From Candidatus Calidifonticultor daggyaiensis (lineage in GTDB: Bacteria > Actinomycetota > Humimicrobiia > Humimicrobiales > Humimicrobiaceae), in the NCBI GenBank assembly GCA_015661035.1, contig JACVJA010000001.1:1-19479 (forward strand): 19,479 nt of DNA, read 5' to 3'. Both the position numbers and the translations under genes were made by a program. Each line of letters starts with the position of its first letter. Position 1 is the first letter of the stretch. Under the pieces are notes generated by a model, which was given only the letters and a program-made list of their open reading frames with translations, made no database searches and was not told the DNA's origin. Positions 8,498 through 16,873 of this stretch are shown one piece after another.

Positions 8498-8519
8498 ATT
8501 TGAATTAAACTATTCAAAT
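8498..8519. repeat. 8-bp dyad directly upstream of the pilB ribosome site
   Basis: ATTTGAAT and ATTCAAAT are perfect inverted arms around a 6-base spacer (TAAACT on the plus strand). The dyad ends at the base next to the AGGAGG and lies downstream of the predicted -10, so in the transcript it would be a weak hairpin touching the Shine-Dalgarno; as DNA it could be an operator near the start of transcription. A similar, shorter dyad lies at 8587-8605. All pairs but two are A-U, so chance is a real alternative. Confidence 0.35.
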
Positions 8520-8533
8520 TATGATTTATCTTA

Positions 8534-8563
8534 ATTATATAACTTTTTAATATCATTTGTAAA
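8534..8563 (-). promoter_or_regulatory. Promoter for the pilB/DUF2905/spoIID unit
   Basis: On the minus strand, TTTACA (8563-8558) and a perfect TATAAT (8539-8534) are separated by 18 bases. It is the best match in the 226-base gap between dnaE and the ATPase gene and lies about 50 bases before the start codon. Its position downstream of the dnaE terminator supports an independent transcription unit. Confidence 0.5.
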
Positions 8564-8586
8564 TTTAATTTTATAACCGTTTTATA

Positions 8587-8605
8587 ATGAATCACTTTTA
8601 TTCAT
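8587..8605. repeat. Short dyad upstream of the pilB -35
   Basis: ATGAAT and ATTCAT are inverted arms around 7 bases (CACTTTT), about 23 bases upstream of the -35. Its GAAT...ATTC core resembles that of the dyad at 8498-8519 on the other side of the promoter, so the pair could be sites for one regulator. It is short and AT-rich, and support is weak. The rest of the 8483-8708 gap holds nothing else I can identify. Confidence 0.25.
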
Positions 8606-8663
8606 CTGTTCTTTTATTTAAAATATTTTATTCTTTTAATAATATTTTTTTGTATGTTTTTTT

Positions 8664-8698
8664 CCTAAAAATCGCAATTTCCAATTGCGATTTTTAGG
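8664..8698 (-). terminator. Intrinsic terminator of dnaE (possibly bidirectional)
   Basis: A perfect inverted repeat has two 16-base arms (CCTAAAAATCGCAATT and its complement) around a 3-base loop, starting 10 bases after the dnaE stop. The working core is TCGCAATT-GGA-AATTGCGA on the minus strand, flanked by A5 and followed by T5, so it has the A-stem-T form of a terminator that works on both strands. It separates dnaE from the pilB promoter. Confidence 0.85.
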
Positions 8699-8708
8699 TA
8701 TAAATAAT

Positions 8709-11700
8709 TTATTTTTTCCAACTTATCCATACATTATTTTCACCAATTATATTTTCCAATTTTTCTATTAACTCTTCAGATATTTTTATATTTTTTTCAT
8801 CCGGTAATTCTAAAATAAATTCTTTATTTGTTTTTGTAATTATATGAAATATAACTTTGGCTTCTCCTTTTTCTTTTGATAAAACATTTTTTATCTCATT
8901 TAATTCAACATCTTCTAATCCAATTTCCCTTATCCGGATATGCAAAAATTTACAGAATTTATATGCCTCATCAAGAGTTATTGCACTTTGGGCAAAAAGA
9001 TAAATATTATTATCATAAAAACTTAAATTTCCTCTTATCATGATCATGGTATTTTCACTAAATAATTCTTTTTTTTCTTTGGGTACACGGTCAGTTATAA
9101 TAACCTCAAGTTTTCCAGTTAAATCTTCTAGAAAAAAATGTATATTTTCTCTACCCTGATTAGTTAATTTATTTTTAAGATTATAAATTATTCCTGCAAC
9201 AATAACTTCATCATCAGAATTGAAATTTTTTAAATCTTTAATTGGTATAGAAATATTTTTTAATAATTTTTCATATTTAGCAAGAGGATGTCTTGACATA
9301 TAAAAGCCCAAAACCTCTTTTTCATAATTTAACATTTCACTATCACTCCACTCCTTAATTTCAGGTAATGTTTTTTTTGTCTGAATATCAAATAAAAATC
9401 CTTGACCCAAATTAAAAGTTTTATGTTTTATTTCTGCTTCTTTTAAGGCGTAATCTAGTAAATTAAAAAGTTGGGCGCGACTGGCTAAAGTAAAATCAAA
9501 TGCCCCACTTTTTATTAAACTTTCTATTGTTTTTGAAGTTACGGTTCTCGTATTTACTTTTTCACAAAAATCAAATAAATCTATAAAATCCCCGTGCTTT
9601 TTTCTTATATTTACTATATCTTTAGCAGCAAGAACCCCTACATTTTTTATCGCTGCCAAAGCATAACGTATTGTATTTTTTTCTATTTTAAATTCAACAT
9701 CACTTTTATTAATATCAGGTGGCAAAACTTTAATATTATTTTTTTTAGCATCCTCAACATATTCTGCAATTTTATCAGTTTTATCTAAAACACTTGTTAG
9801 AAGAGCTGTAAAAAATTCAAGGGGATAAAATGCTTTTAAATATGCTGTTTGATATGAAAGCACTGCATAAGCTGCTGCATGGGATTTATTGAATCCATAT
9901 TCGGCAAATTGTTCCAATTTTTCAAAAATTAATTCTGCTTTTCTTTTGTCATATTTATTTTTAATTGCTCCTTCAATAAATTTTGTCTTTATTTTTTCCA
10001 TTTCATCTATTTTTTTCTTTGCCATTATTCTGCGTAAAATATCAGCTTCTGATAATGAAAAACCCGCAACAGTAACAGCAATTTGCATAACCTGTTCCTG
10101 ATAAATAGGTATGCCATAAGTTTCTTTTAAAAATGGCATATCTTTTAATTCTTCAAGCCCTTCAATTTTTGTTGTATTTCCCTTTTTTCTATTGATATAA
10201 TCATCTATCATTTTCATTGGACCTGGTCTGTATAATGCAATAATTGCAATTATTTCTTCAAATGATGTTGGTTTAATCTTAATTAATATGTCTTTCATAG
10301 GTTCGCTTTCAAACTGGAAAATGCCTTTTGTATTTCCATCAGAAAATAGTTCATATACTTTTTTTTCAGAATAACTACAATTATTAAAATTTATCTCAAT
10401 ATTTTTATTTTCTTTAATTAACAAAACTGTTTTATTGATCACTGTTAAATTTCTTAAGCCAAGAATATCAAATTTTAAAAGTCCTAATCTTTCTAAAAAT
10501 TCCATTGAATATTGAGTCATATAACTCAAATTTTCATTTTTACTTACTTCGTCATTTTCTTTAGTTAAAGTTAAAGGGACAATGTTTAATAAATCTTCTG
10601 GTGAAATTACAATGCCGGCAGCATGTGTTGAGTATTGCCTGATTAGTCCTTCAATTCTTATAGCATATTTAACAATTTCTTCTCTAATCTGGTTTTTATT
10701 TATATAATTTGAAAATTCTTCATCAGTTATAACATTTTCAAAACTAACATTAGGTCCTTCTGGAACTTTTTTTGCCAATAAATCAACTTCTTTTAATGGA
10801 ACATCAAGAACTCTGCCTACATCCCGAATTGCCTGTCTTGGTTTTAATGTTTGAAAAGTAATAATCTGGGCAACTTTTGTCTTCCCAAATTTTTTTATTA
10901 TATAATTAATTACTTCTTCCCTGCCTTCATCTGAAAAATCAATATCAATATCCGGCGGGGAAATTCTGTCAGGATTTAAAAATCTTTCAAAGATTAATCC
11001 ATATTTTAAAGGGTCAATATTTGTAATTCCAAAAATATATGCTATTAAACTGCCAGCTGCGCTTCCACGCCCTGGTCCAACTGGTATATTTAATTTTCTT
11101 GCATATTCAATAATATCTTTTACAATTAGAAAATAACCAGAATATCCCATTTTTTTAATTATCTCTAATTCATGTTCAAATCTTTTTTTAATTTCAGTAG
11201 TTATATTTTTATATTTATTTTTCAGGCATTCGTAAGCTAATTTTTCAAAATAATCTTCGTATGAAATTGATGGATCGCTTATTTCATAAATTGGCATATA
11301 ATATGGTCTTTCTTTGGGTGGCTTAGGTAATTCAAAATGACATTTATTGACAATATCTATAGTTGTTTGTATGGCAACCTCATCTTCTGGAAATAATTTT
11401 TGCATCTCTTCATAACTTTTAAAATAAAATTCATTGGTTTTAAATTGCATTCTATTTGAATCTTTTATTGTTTGACCGGTTTGAATGCATAACAAAATAT
11501 CATGTATTTTAGCATCTTCTTTATTGATATAATGAACGTCATTGGTTACAACTAATGGAATTGATAAGGATTTACTTAATTCTTTATATGTTCTGTTAAC
11601 AATAATTTCTTCTTCTAAACCATGATTTTGCATTTCTAAATAAAAGTTGCCATCTCCAAAAATTTTCAAATAATCTTCTGCTTCTTTTTTTGCTTCTTCA

Positions 11701-12143
11701 ATATTGTTTTCAATTATTTTGGCCGGAATTTTTCCTTTTATGCAGGAAGTAAAACAAATGAGACCAGACGCATGTTCTTTTAATATATTTTTATCAATTG
11801 AGGGTTTATAATACATTCCTTCTGTATTGGCAATAGTTGCAAGTTTAATTAAATTTTTATAACCAATTTCATTTTTAACTAAAAGTACAATATGATTTTT
11901 TTCCCTTACATTTTTTTTAATATTTTCAACAATATATAATTCAATCCCAATTATTGGTTTAATTCCTTCGGAAATCAAAGAAGTATAAAAATCAACAACG
12001 CCGAACATATTCCCATGGTCTGTAATAGCTACTGCGGGCATGTTATATTTTTTACAACTTTCAATTATTTCATCTATCTTACACATTCCATCCAAAATAC
12101 TATATTTGGTATGGAGATGCAAATGTACAAATTTTGAAATCAC
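8709..12143 (-). CDS. dnaE: DNA polymerase III alpha subunit DnaE
   Basis: This is the replicative C-family polymerase, 1144 residues from the GTG start. Order: PHP domain (~5-280), catalytic core with GPGRGSAAGSLIAYIFG (~356-372) and the two-Asp motif PDIDIDFSDEGRE (~397-409), a further KFDILGLRNLT motif, the fingers/tau-binding region with RPGPMKMIDDYINRKKG, a helix-hairpin-helix region with ALAAIKNVG, and an OB fold near the C-terminus (VIVAGIIYNLKNKLT...FFLEDLTGKLEVII). All PHP metal-ligand positions look intact (see findings). A TTG at 12155 would add four residues, but GTG at 12143 is preceded by GAGG at a 6-base spacing and gives MISKFVHLHLHTKYS, the normal family start. It follows prmC after 31 bases. 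Confidence 0.96.
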   Translation of the reverse strand: MISKFVHLHLHTKYSILDGMCKIDEIIESCKKYNMPAVAITDHGNMFGVVDFYTSLISEGIKPIIGIELYIVENIKKNVREKNHIVLLVKNEIGYKNLIKLATIANTEGMYYKPSIDKNILKEHASGLICFTSCIKGKIPAKIIENNIEEAKKEAEDYLKIFGDGNFYLEMQNHGLEEEIIVNRTYKELSKSLSIPLVVTNDVHYINKEDAKIHDILLCIQTGQTIKDSNRMQFKTNEFYFKSYEEMQKLFPEDEVAIQTTIDIVNKCHFELPKPPKERPYYMPIYEISDPSISYEDYFEKLAYECLKNKYKNITTEIKKRFEHELEIIKKMGYSGYFLIVKDIIEYARKLNIPVGPGRGSAAGSLIAYIFGITNIDPLKYGLIFERFLNPDRISPPDIDIDFSDEGREEVINYIIKKFGKTKVAQIITFQTLKPRQAIRDVGRVLDVPLKEVDLLAKKVPEGPNVSFENVITDEEFSNYINKNQIREEIVKYAIRIEGLIRQYSTHAAGIVISPEDLLNIVPLTLTKENDEVSKNENLSYMTQYSMEFLERLGLLKFDILGLRNLTVINKTVLLIKENKNIEINFNNCSYSEKKVYELFSDGNTKGIFQFESEPMKDILIKIKPTSFEEIIAIIALYRPGPMKMIDDYINRKKGNTTKIEGLEELKDMPFLKETYGIPIYQEQVMQIAVTVAGFSLSEADILRRIMAKKKIDEMEKIKTKFIEGAIKNKYDKRKAELIFEKLEQFAEYGFNKSHAAAYAVLSYQTAYLKAFYPLEFFTALLTSVLDKTDKIAEYVEDAKKNNIKVLPPDINKSDVEFKIEKNTIRYALAAIKNVGVLAAKDIVNIRKKHGDFIDLFDFCEKVNTRTVTSKTIESLIKSGAFDFTLASRAQLFNLLDYALKEAEIKHKTFNLGQGFLFDIQTKKTLPEIKEWSDSEMLNYEKEVLGFYMSRHPLAKYEKLLKNISIPIKDLKNFNSDDEVIVAGIIYNLKNKLTNQGRENIHFFLEDLTGKLEVIITDRVPKEKKELFSENTMIMIRGNLSFYDNNIYLFAQSAITLDEAYKFCKFLHIRIREIGLEDVELNEIKNVLSKEKGEAKVIFHIITKTNKEFILELPDEKNIKISEELIEKLENIIGENNVWISWKK

Positions 12144-12149
12144 TAAAAA

Positions 12150-12153
12150 CCTC
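12150..12153 (-). promoter_or_regulatory. Shine-Dalgarno that fixes the dnaE start at GTG 12143
   Basis: GAGG on the minus strand lies 6 bases before GTG (12143-12141). The in-frame TTG at 12155-12153 overlaps this site and so cannot use it, and has no comparable site of its own upstream. This favours the GTG as the start of dnaE. Confidence 0.65.
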
Positions 12154-12174
12154 AAATAAAAATTTTGAAAATAT

Positions 12175-13035
12175 TTATTTAATTTGATAAATTAAAACTC
12201 TCACTTTTTTTCTAAAGTCCCGCATTATCATAATAAAAGACCAATTTTTATTTTCAAAAAATTTTTTTACCTTGTCAGCCATTTTATCACCAAGTTCAAA
12301 AATTAAATATCCATTTTTTCTTAAAAAAATCTTACCATATTTTGCAAATTTTTTATAAAATTTTAATCCATCATTTCCTCCCCAAAGGGATATTTTAGGT
12401 TCTTTTTTCACTTCTTTTTGTAAATTTTTAAATTCATCTTCTCTTATATAAGGAGGATTGGAGACAATTATATCAAACTTTTTATTTAATTCTTTAACTT
12501 TTTTAAAAAAATCCCCATATATGAGTTTAACTCTGTTATATACCCCGTGTTTTTTGGCATTCAATTCAGTAATTTCAATTGCTTTTTTGTTAATATCAAA
12601 ACAATAAGCATCTTTTATATTCTTTACTTCTTTTAGTAAAGTTATAGCAATGACGCCTGTTCCGCAACCACAATCTGCAATTGTAATATTTTTTTTAAAA
12701 TTACTATGAATAGTTTTAACAGCATCTATTATAGTTTCTGTATCTGGCCTGGGGATAAAAACACCTTTTTTTACAATAAATTCTCTATCATAAAAAAATT
12801 CAGATTCCAGTATATATTGCAAAGGTTCACCAGAAAGACGCATTTTTATAAATTTTTCATATCTTTTTTGTAAATTAGCAGGCATTTCATTTTTTAACAT
12901 AATATACAGTGTTTCCCGGGTTATTTTTAATGTATGCAGAAGCATTTCTTCTGCTTCTTTATAAGCATTATAACTATTTTTTATAACTTTTTTTAATTGG
13001 TTTTTAGCATTATTTAAAACAGTTGAAATTTTCAT
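12175..13035 (-). CDS. prmC: Peptide chain release factor N5-glutamine methyltransferase PrmC (HemK)
   Basis: The protein has 286 residues, the usual PrmC length. It methylates the Gln of the GGQ motif in release factors RF1/RF2 in the cytoplasm, using S-adenosylmethionine. The N-terminal helical substrate-binding domain (~1-80) ends with RLSGEPLQYI (~66-75). Then come FIPRPDTE (~93-100), the SAM loop DCGCGTG (121-127), FDIN (~146-149) and the catalytic NPPY motif (193-196). AAGGA lies about 9 bases before ATG 13035, and an extended -10 promoter lies upstream. The release-factor gene prfA, often next to prmC, is absent; dnaE follows instead. Confidence 0.95.
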   Translation of the reverse strand: MKISTVLNNAKNQLKKVIKNSYNAYKEAEEMLLHTLKITRETLYIMLKNEMPANLQKRYEKFIKMRLSGEPLQYILESEFFYDREFIVKKGVFIPRPDTETIIDAVKTIHSNFKKNITIADCGCGTGVIAITLLKEVKNIKDAYCFDINKKAIEITELNAKKHGVYNRVKLIYGDFFKKVKELNKKFDIIVSNPPYIREDEFKNLQKEVKKEPKISLWGGNDGLKFYKKFAKYGKIFLRKNGYLIFELGDKMADKVKKFFENKNWSFIMIMRDFRKKVRVLIYQIK

Positions 13036-13063
13036 ATATTTTATTCCTTTAAAATTTTTATTA

Positions 13064-13091
13064 ATTATAACATTTTTTTATATATTGTAAA
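13064..13091 (-). promoter_or_regulatory. Extended -10 promoter for prmC-dnaE
   Basis: On the minus strand, TTTACA (13091-13086) and TATAAT (13069-13064) are separated by 16 bases, and TGT directly precedes the -10, giving the extended TGnTATAAT form. It lies 29 bases before the prmC ATG in a 136-base gap, so prmC-dnaE can be transcribed apart from the upstream glycan operon. I saw no convincing terminator hairpin in this gap. Confidence 0.55.
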
Positions 13092-13171
13092 CAAAAAAAG
13101 TTAAATTTTGTAATTTGTTAAAGATTTATATTTTGAAAAAGTTGTTTAAAAAAATGTTTATTTTTATTTAT

Positions 13172-13786
13172 TTAAAGTATTGGTTTAAATATTTGTGATT
13201 TGCATAAAAAATTATTAGATTTAAAAGCATGCCCAAGAGTAAAAAATTTACCATGTCCAGGATATACTATTGAATTTTTATTAAATTCCGAAAAAATTCT
13301 TAAACTTTCGCATAATTTATTTTGATTTCCTGTCGGCAAATCAGTTCTTCCAATAGTGTCTAAAAATAATGTATCGCCTGAAAAAATATTATCTTTTATG
13401 ATAATAACTATACTTCCTTCTGTATGCCCTGGTGTATGAAATATTTTTATTTTATTATCAAAATTTATAATTTTACCTTTTAAAAAATTAATTCCATCAA
13501 TATTTAAAGGATTTTGAAAATATGCAGATAAATTTCTATTAGGATCAGATAAAAGTTGTTTTTCTTTGATATGTGCATAAATTTTGCTTTTATCAAAACA
13601 ATTTATTGATGCAATATGGTCATAATGCCCATGTGATAAAAAAATTATATCTGGATTTTGATTATATATATATTTATTAATCCTCTTAAAATTTAAACCA
13701 GGATCAATTATAATAATTCTATCATCCAAATTTATTATATAAGTATTTTGGTCTAAATCATTATCATTAAGTGTAATTATTTTCAT
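13172..13786 (-). CDS. Metallo-beta-lactamase-fold hydrolase, glyoxalase II-like
   Basis: The protein has 204 residues. It has a full set of metal-binding motifs of the glyoxalase II/MBL fold: SHGHYDH (51-57), HTPGHTEGS (117-125), SGDTLF (136-141) and YPGHG (175-179), with GRTDLP between the last two. No signal peptide is visible, so it should be cytoplasmic and bind two metal ions. Relatives hydrolyse thioesters such as S-lactoylglutathione or act on related small substrates; the substrate here is unknown. The ATG follows the stop of the lipoprotein gene after 10 bases, without a clear Shine-Dalgarno, so it probably depends on coupling. A link to glycan use is not obvious, and it may simply ride on the operon. 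Confidence 0.9.
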   Translation of the reverse strand: MKIITLNDNDLDQNTYIINLDDRIIIIDPGLNFKRINKYIYNQNPDIIFLSHGHYDHIASINCFDKSKIYAHIKEKQLLSDPNRNLSAYFQNPLNIDGINFLKGKIINFDNKIKIFHTPGHTEGSIVIIIKDNIFSGDTLFLDTIGRTDLPTGNQNKLCESLRIFSEFNKNSIVYPGHGKFFTLGHAFKSNNFLCKSQIFKPIL

Positions 13787-13796
13787 TCATTTTAAA

Positions 13797-14444
13797 TTAT
13801 TCAATGCTTATTGAATCAATATATATATACCCATCAAAATTTTTTGAATAATCGCCTTGCCCTACTTTTATTCCAAATTCCATTATATTCCCTTTTTCAC
13901 TATCAGGAATTAAAGTGCCAGATGGGGTTGTCATTTCATTAACATTAACTTTAATTTCTGTCCATACACCATCAACAACTATGGTGCCTTGTTTAAGATT
14001 AGTCCATTGCCCAGGGCTTTGATACCAAGCCCAATTTGGTGCGCCTGATTTCACATAAAAATTTGCTCCATAAGGTGCTTTTTCATCAAACGCATTTCCT
14101 GGAATCCATATATATGCTTTTAATTTTTTTCCAGAGAAATTTTGTGCTGTTCCAAATTGCATTGTCAAAAGGCCACCTTTATAATTTATAATCCCCCTGT
14201 AATCGCATTTGATTTTTAATGATTTTTTCCCTTTATAAGCACGATCACTACTTAATTCTTTGCTTATAAATGATAAATTATCTGAAGCAGCATTAAGTAT
14301 AAACCCATGATCACTTGATTCAAAATTATAAGTTGATAAATCTTCTCCTCCTTTAGCAAGTTCAAGGGTTGATGTGGGGTATTCTTTAATATAACCACAA
14401 TTAATTAAAATTACTGTAAAAATAATCATTAAAAATTTTTTCAT
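13797..14444 (-). CDS. Lipoprotein with a single carbohydrate-binding-like beta-sandwich domain
   Basis: The protein has 215 residues. The signal ends in lipobox LINC (Cys16), predicting lipid attachment. Residues ~37-215 look like a galactose-binding-fold carbohydrate-binding module: start YNFESSDHGF, then SSDRAYKGKKSLKIKCDY (~66-82), NFSGKKLKAYIWIP (~102-115), GVWTEIKVNVNEM (~159-171), and the typical last strand GYIYIDSISIE. Aromatics in the loop PNWAWYQSPGQW (~136-147) could stack on sugars. I think of the mannanase-associated families (CBM27-like or mannanase galactose-binding type) because the gene follows a GH5 mannanase by 26 bases, but the exact family is inferred from context. AAGGTGA precedes the start. 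There is no catalytic domain, so it probably holds substrate near the enzyme at the membrane. Confidence 0.75.
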   Translation of the reverse strand: MKKFLMIIFTVILINCGYIKEYPTSTLELAKGGEDLSTYNFESSDHGFILNAASDNLSFISKELSSDRAYKGKKSLKIKCDYRGIINYKGGLLTMQFGTAQNFSGKKLKAYIWIPGNAFDEKAPYGANFYVKSGAPNWAWYQSPGQWTNLKQGTIVVDGVWTEIKVNVNEMTTPSGTLIPDSEKGNIMEFGIKVGQGDYSKNFDGYIYIDSISIE

Positions 14445-14470
14445 TTTAATTCACCTTCTTTTTTAAAAAT

Positions 14471-16849
14471 TTAATAACCATTAATATTAACAAAATTAGC
14501 CCATTTAATAAATTCATTGACATAGATAGTTTCTGAAGGTCTTACTTCAAAACCGTCTCCATAAGCATAATTTTCATCTATAAAAAACCAGTAATTTGCC
14601 CCATTGCCACCATTTTCAAAAAATATTCTTGTCATTTCACCTATCCATTTTGCTTTTGGATACTCTTCGTCATTTTTGGATATACCATACTCTTCCATTA
14701 CAACCGGTTTGCCAACAATATTATGTCCGTCATTAATCCACTTTTTTATAAGCCATTCAGTTGTACTTAAAGAAAAATGATTGTGCGAATATGTTGGATA
14801 AATGTGGAATGTACAAAAATCAATATTTTTTGGTTTATGGGATAAAATATAATCTGCTCCGGAATAATGAGTTCCATCATCTTTTAAAAAGAATCCTTCC
14901 AAACCTGTAGTTACAAGGTGATTTGGATCAATTGATTTTATATACGTTGACATTTCATCTATCCATAATGCAAGAGTTTTACCTGTTAAATCTGCTTCAT
15001 TGCGAGGTTCATTACATAAATCATAGGCAAAAATTGTTGGATCATTTTTATATAACCTTCCATTTATTGTATTTTTTCTGTTTACAATTTTATCTATGGA
15101 TTGTTTATAATATTTTTTTGCAGTTTCATCAGTCCAGAAATCATTTTTTGAAACTCCTGCCCATCCTGCTATTACTTTTACACCTCCATAATATTCCCAA
15201 TTATCGGTAAAATGTAAAATTACTCTTAATCCGTATTTATCGGCCGCATCCAAAACATAATCTAATTCTTTGTATGCGTCTTCATTAAAATAATCCTTGC
15301 CGATTCTAAAAAATCTATTTAAATTTTTTTTATCTACTTTATCAAAACTTTCAGCTTCAGCGTTAGAACCAACTCTTATCACTTTAAATCCAATTTTTGA
15401 TGCTTCACTTAAGATATAATTTATTGTTTCTTTCCCAGCATTTCTTAAGTAATAATTGCTTGTCCCAAGATATCTATATTCACGATTCCCATCGTAAAAT
15501 TTTGTTCCTATTGCTTTGATAAAATTATTACTTCTTTTAAATGGAATTGCTTTTATTCTCGTTAATTTTAAGGTTTTAAATGTATGAATATTACTTATAG
15601 TTGTAATTGCTCCGGATTTAAGTTTTATAAAAAACAAATAGTTTGTTTCTGGTTTTAAGCCTGAAAGAACAATTTCAGAATTATCAGAAGAGATACTGGC
15701 GGATTTAGTCTTAAATTTTAAAGGTAAATTTTCACCATAAAAAATCTCTGCATTGGCTGATTTATTTAATTCAAAATTTATAATTGCAGATTGCTGATTT
15801 GGTTTTATAGAGATATTCTTAACTGAAATGAATTGTAAATTTCTACTTGGCATTTTTGTGGAAATTGAAAGAAAATTATTTATAATGTTACTATCATTAA
15901 AATTATAGGCACCCTTATAATTAGCATATCCACCAAATCCTCCATAATTATAAATTAAAATATTTCCATATTTTTTAAAAAAAGTATTAAATACAGGTGT
16001 TATAGTGTTTAAATTATTTTCAGATGAATCAGAAAAGCAAAGCATAATCGGTTTGTTTACATTATGATAAAACAATTCATTTAATTTGGAAATATTTTTA
16101 TCAATATTTTCCACAGATATATTTTTAACAAATATATTATAAAATACAATATCTATATTGGGGTTTAAAAATATATCAAAGGTATTTATGATTTCATCTG
16201 ATACTAATAAATTTTTAACATTTATAGTAACAAGATGCATTTTATCATTTGCCTTTATAAAACCTGCCATTTCATTAATCCAATTATATAAATTTTTACC
16301 ATCTTCATCATGCGTGTTTTCAACCTCATTACATAAATCCCATGCTAAAATCGTTTTATTATTTTTATATCGTAAAATAAATTTTAAAATATATTTTTTA
16401 TAATATTCTCTGCTGATTTTATCTTTGAAAAATATATCTTCATGATTGCCACCAAGCCAATCTTTAAAAATTTCCTTTCCACCATAAGTTTTATTGTTAT
16501 CCATAAGTGTAATAATTACTTTTAACCCTAATTTTTCTGCCTTAAGCAGCAAATTATCAAGTTTATTAAACATTGATTCATTATAAACACCAAGCATTTT
16601 TTCAAATGCATATTCTTTATTACCGCGCGAGGATGCGAAAATTCGTATAATTTTTAAACCGGATTTAGAAATTTTATTTAATGCTGACTCAATTTCATTA
16701 TTTGACAAAAAAGCAAGATATGGGACATTTATTCCGGTAAGATAAGTTGGTTTATTATTATCATCTAAAATTTCAGGTCCAGAAATACTATAACAAAAAA
16801 TTGTTATAGGCAATAATAGTAAAATTAAAAAATAAAAATATTTTTTCAT
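14471..16849 (-). CDS. Secreted tandem GH5 mannanase with a degenerate first domain
   Basis: The protein has 792 residues. After a signal peptide (~1-21) come a GH5-like domain (~24-335), an FnIII-like linker (~340-427, with LSGLKPETNYLFFI) and a second GH5 domain (~444-790). The second closely follows GH5 subfamily 7 endo-1,4-beta-mannanases: NWEYYGGVKVIAGWAG, a NRKNTINGRLYKNDPTIFAY block, acid/base NEP (Glu614), WIDEMSTYIKSIDPNHL, FHIYPTY (His682) and nucleophile VVMEEYG (Glu720). It should cut beta-1,4-mannan backbones outside the cytoplasm. The first domain keeps the acid/base Asn-Glu (DLCNEVEN, Glu175), but the His position is Asn238 and the nucleophile position is Phe272 (KPIMLCFSDSS), so it is probably inactive and may bind glycan. 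AAGGAGG (16863-16857) lies 7 bases before the ATG. Confidence 0.9.
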   Translation of the reverse strand: MKKYFYFLILLLLPITIFCYSISGPEILDDNNKPTYLTGINVPYLAFLSNNEIESALNKISKSGLKIIRIFASSRGNKEYAFEKMLGVYNESMFNKLDNLLLKAEKLGLKVIITLMDNNKTYGGKEIFKDWLGGNHEDIFFKDKISREYYKKYILKFILRYKNNKTILAWDLCNEVENTHDEDGKNLYNWINEMAGFIKANDKMHLVTINVKNLLVSDEIINTFDIFLNPNIDIVFYNIFVKNISVENIDKNISKLNELFYHNVNKPIMLCFSDSSENNLNTITPVFNTFFKKYGNILIYNYGGFGGYANYKGAYNFNDSNIINNFLSISTKMPSRNLQFISVKNISIKPNQQSAIINFELNKSANAEIFYGENLPLKFKTKSASISSDNSEIVLSGLKPETNYLFFIKLKSGAITTISNIHTFKTLKLTRIKAIPFKRSNNFIKAIGTKFYDGNREYRYLGTSNYYLRNAGKETINYILSEASKIGFKVIRVGSNAEAESFDKVDKKNLNRFFRIGKDYFNEDAYKELDYVLDAADKYGLRVILHFTDNWEYYGGVKVIAGWAGVSKNDFWTDETAKKYYKQSIDKIVNRKNTINGRLYKNDPTIFAYDLCNEPRNEADLTGKTLALWIDEMSTYIKSIDPNHLVTTGLEGFFLKDDGTHYSGADYILSHKPKNIDFCTFHIYPTYSHNHFSLSTTEWLIKKWINDGHNIVGKPVVMEEYGISKNDEEYPKAKWIGEMTRIFFENGGNGANYWFFIDENYAYGDGFEVRPSETIYVNEFIKWANFVNINGY

Positions 16850-16873
16850 AAATTTTCCTCCTTAAAAATTATA

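Noticed and set aside
12144..12155. TTG at 12155 as start of dnaE
   Set aside because: The GTG at 12143 has a GAGG at proper distance and gives the normal DnaE N-terminus; the TTG overlaps that ribosome site.
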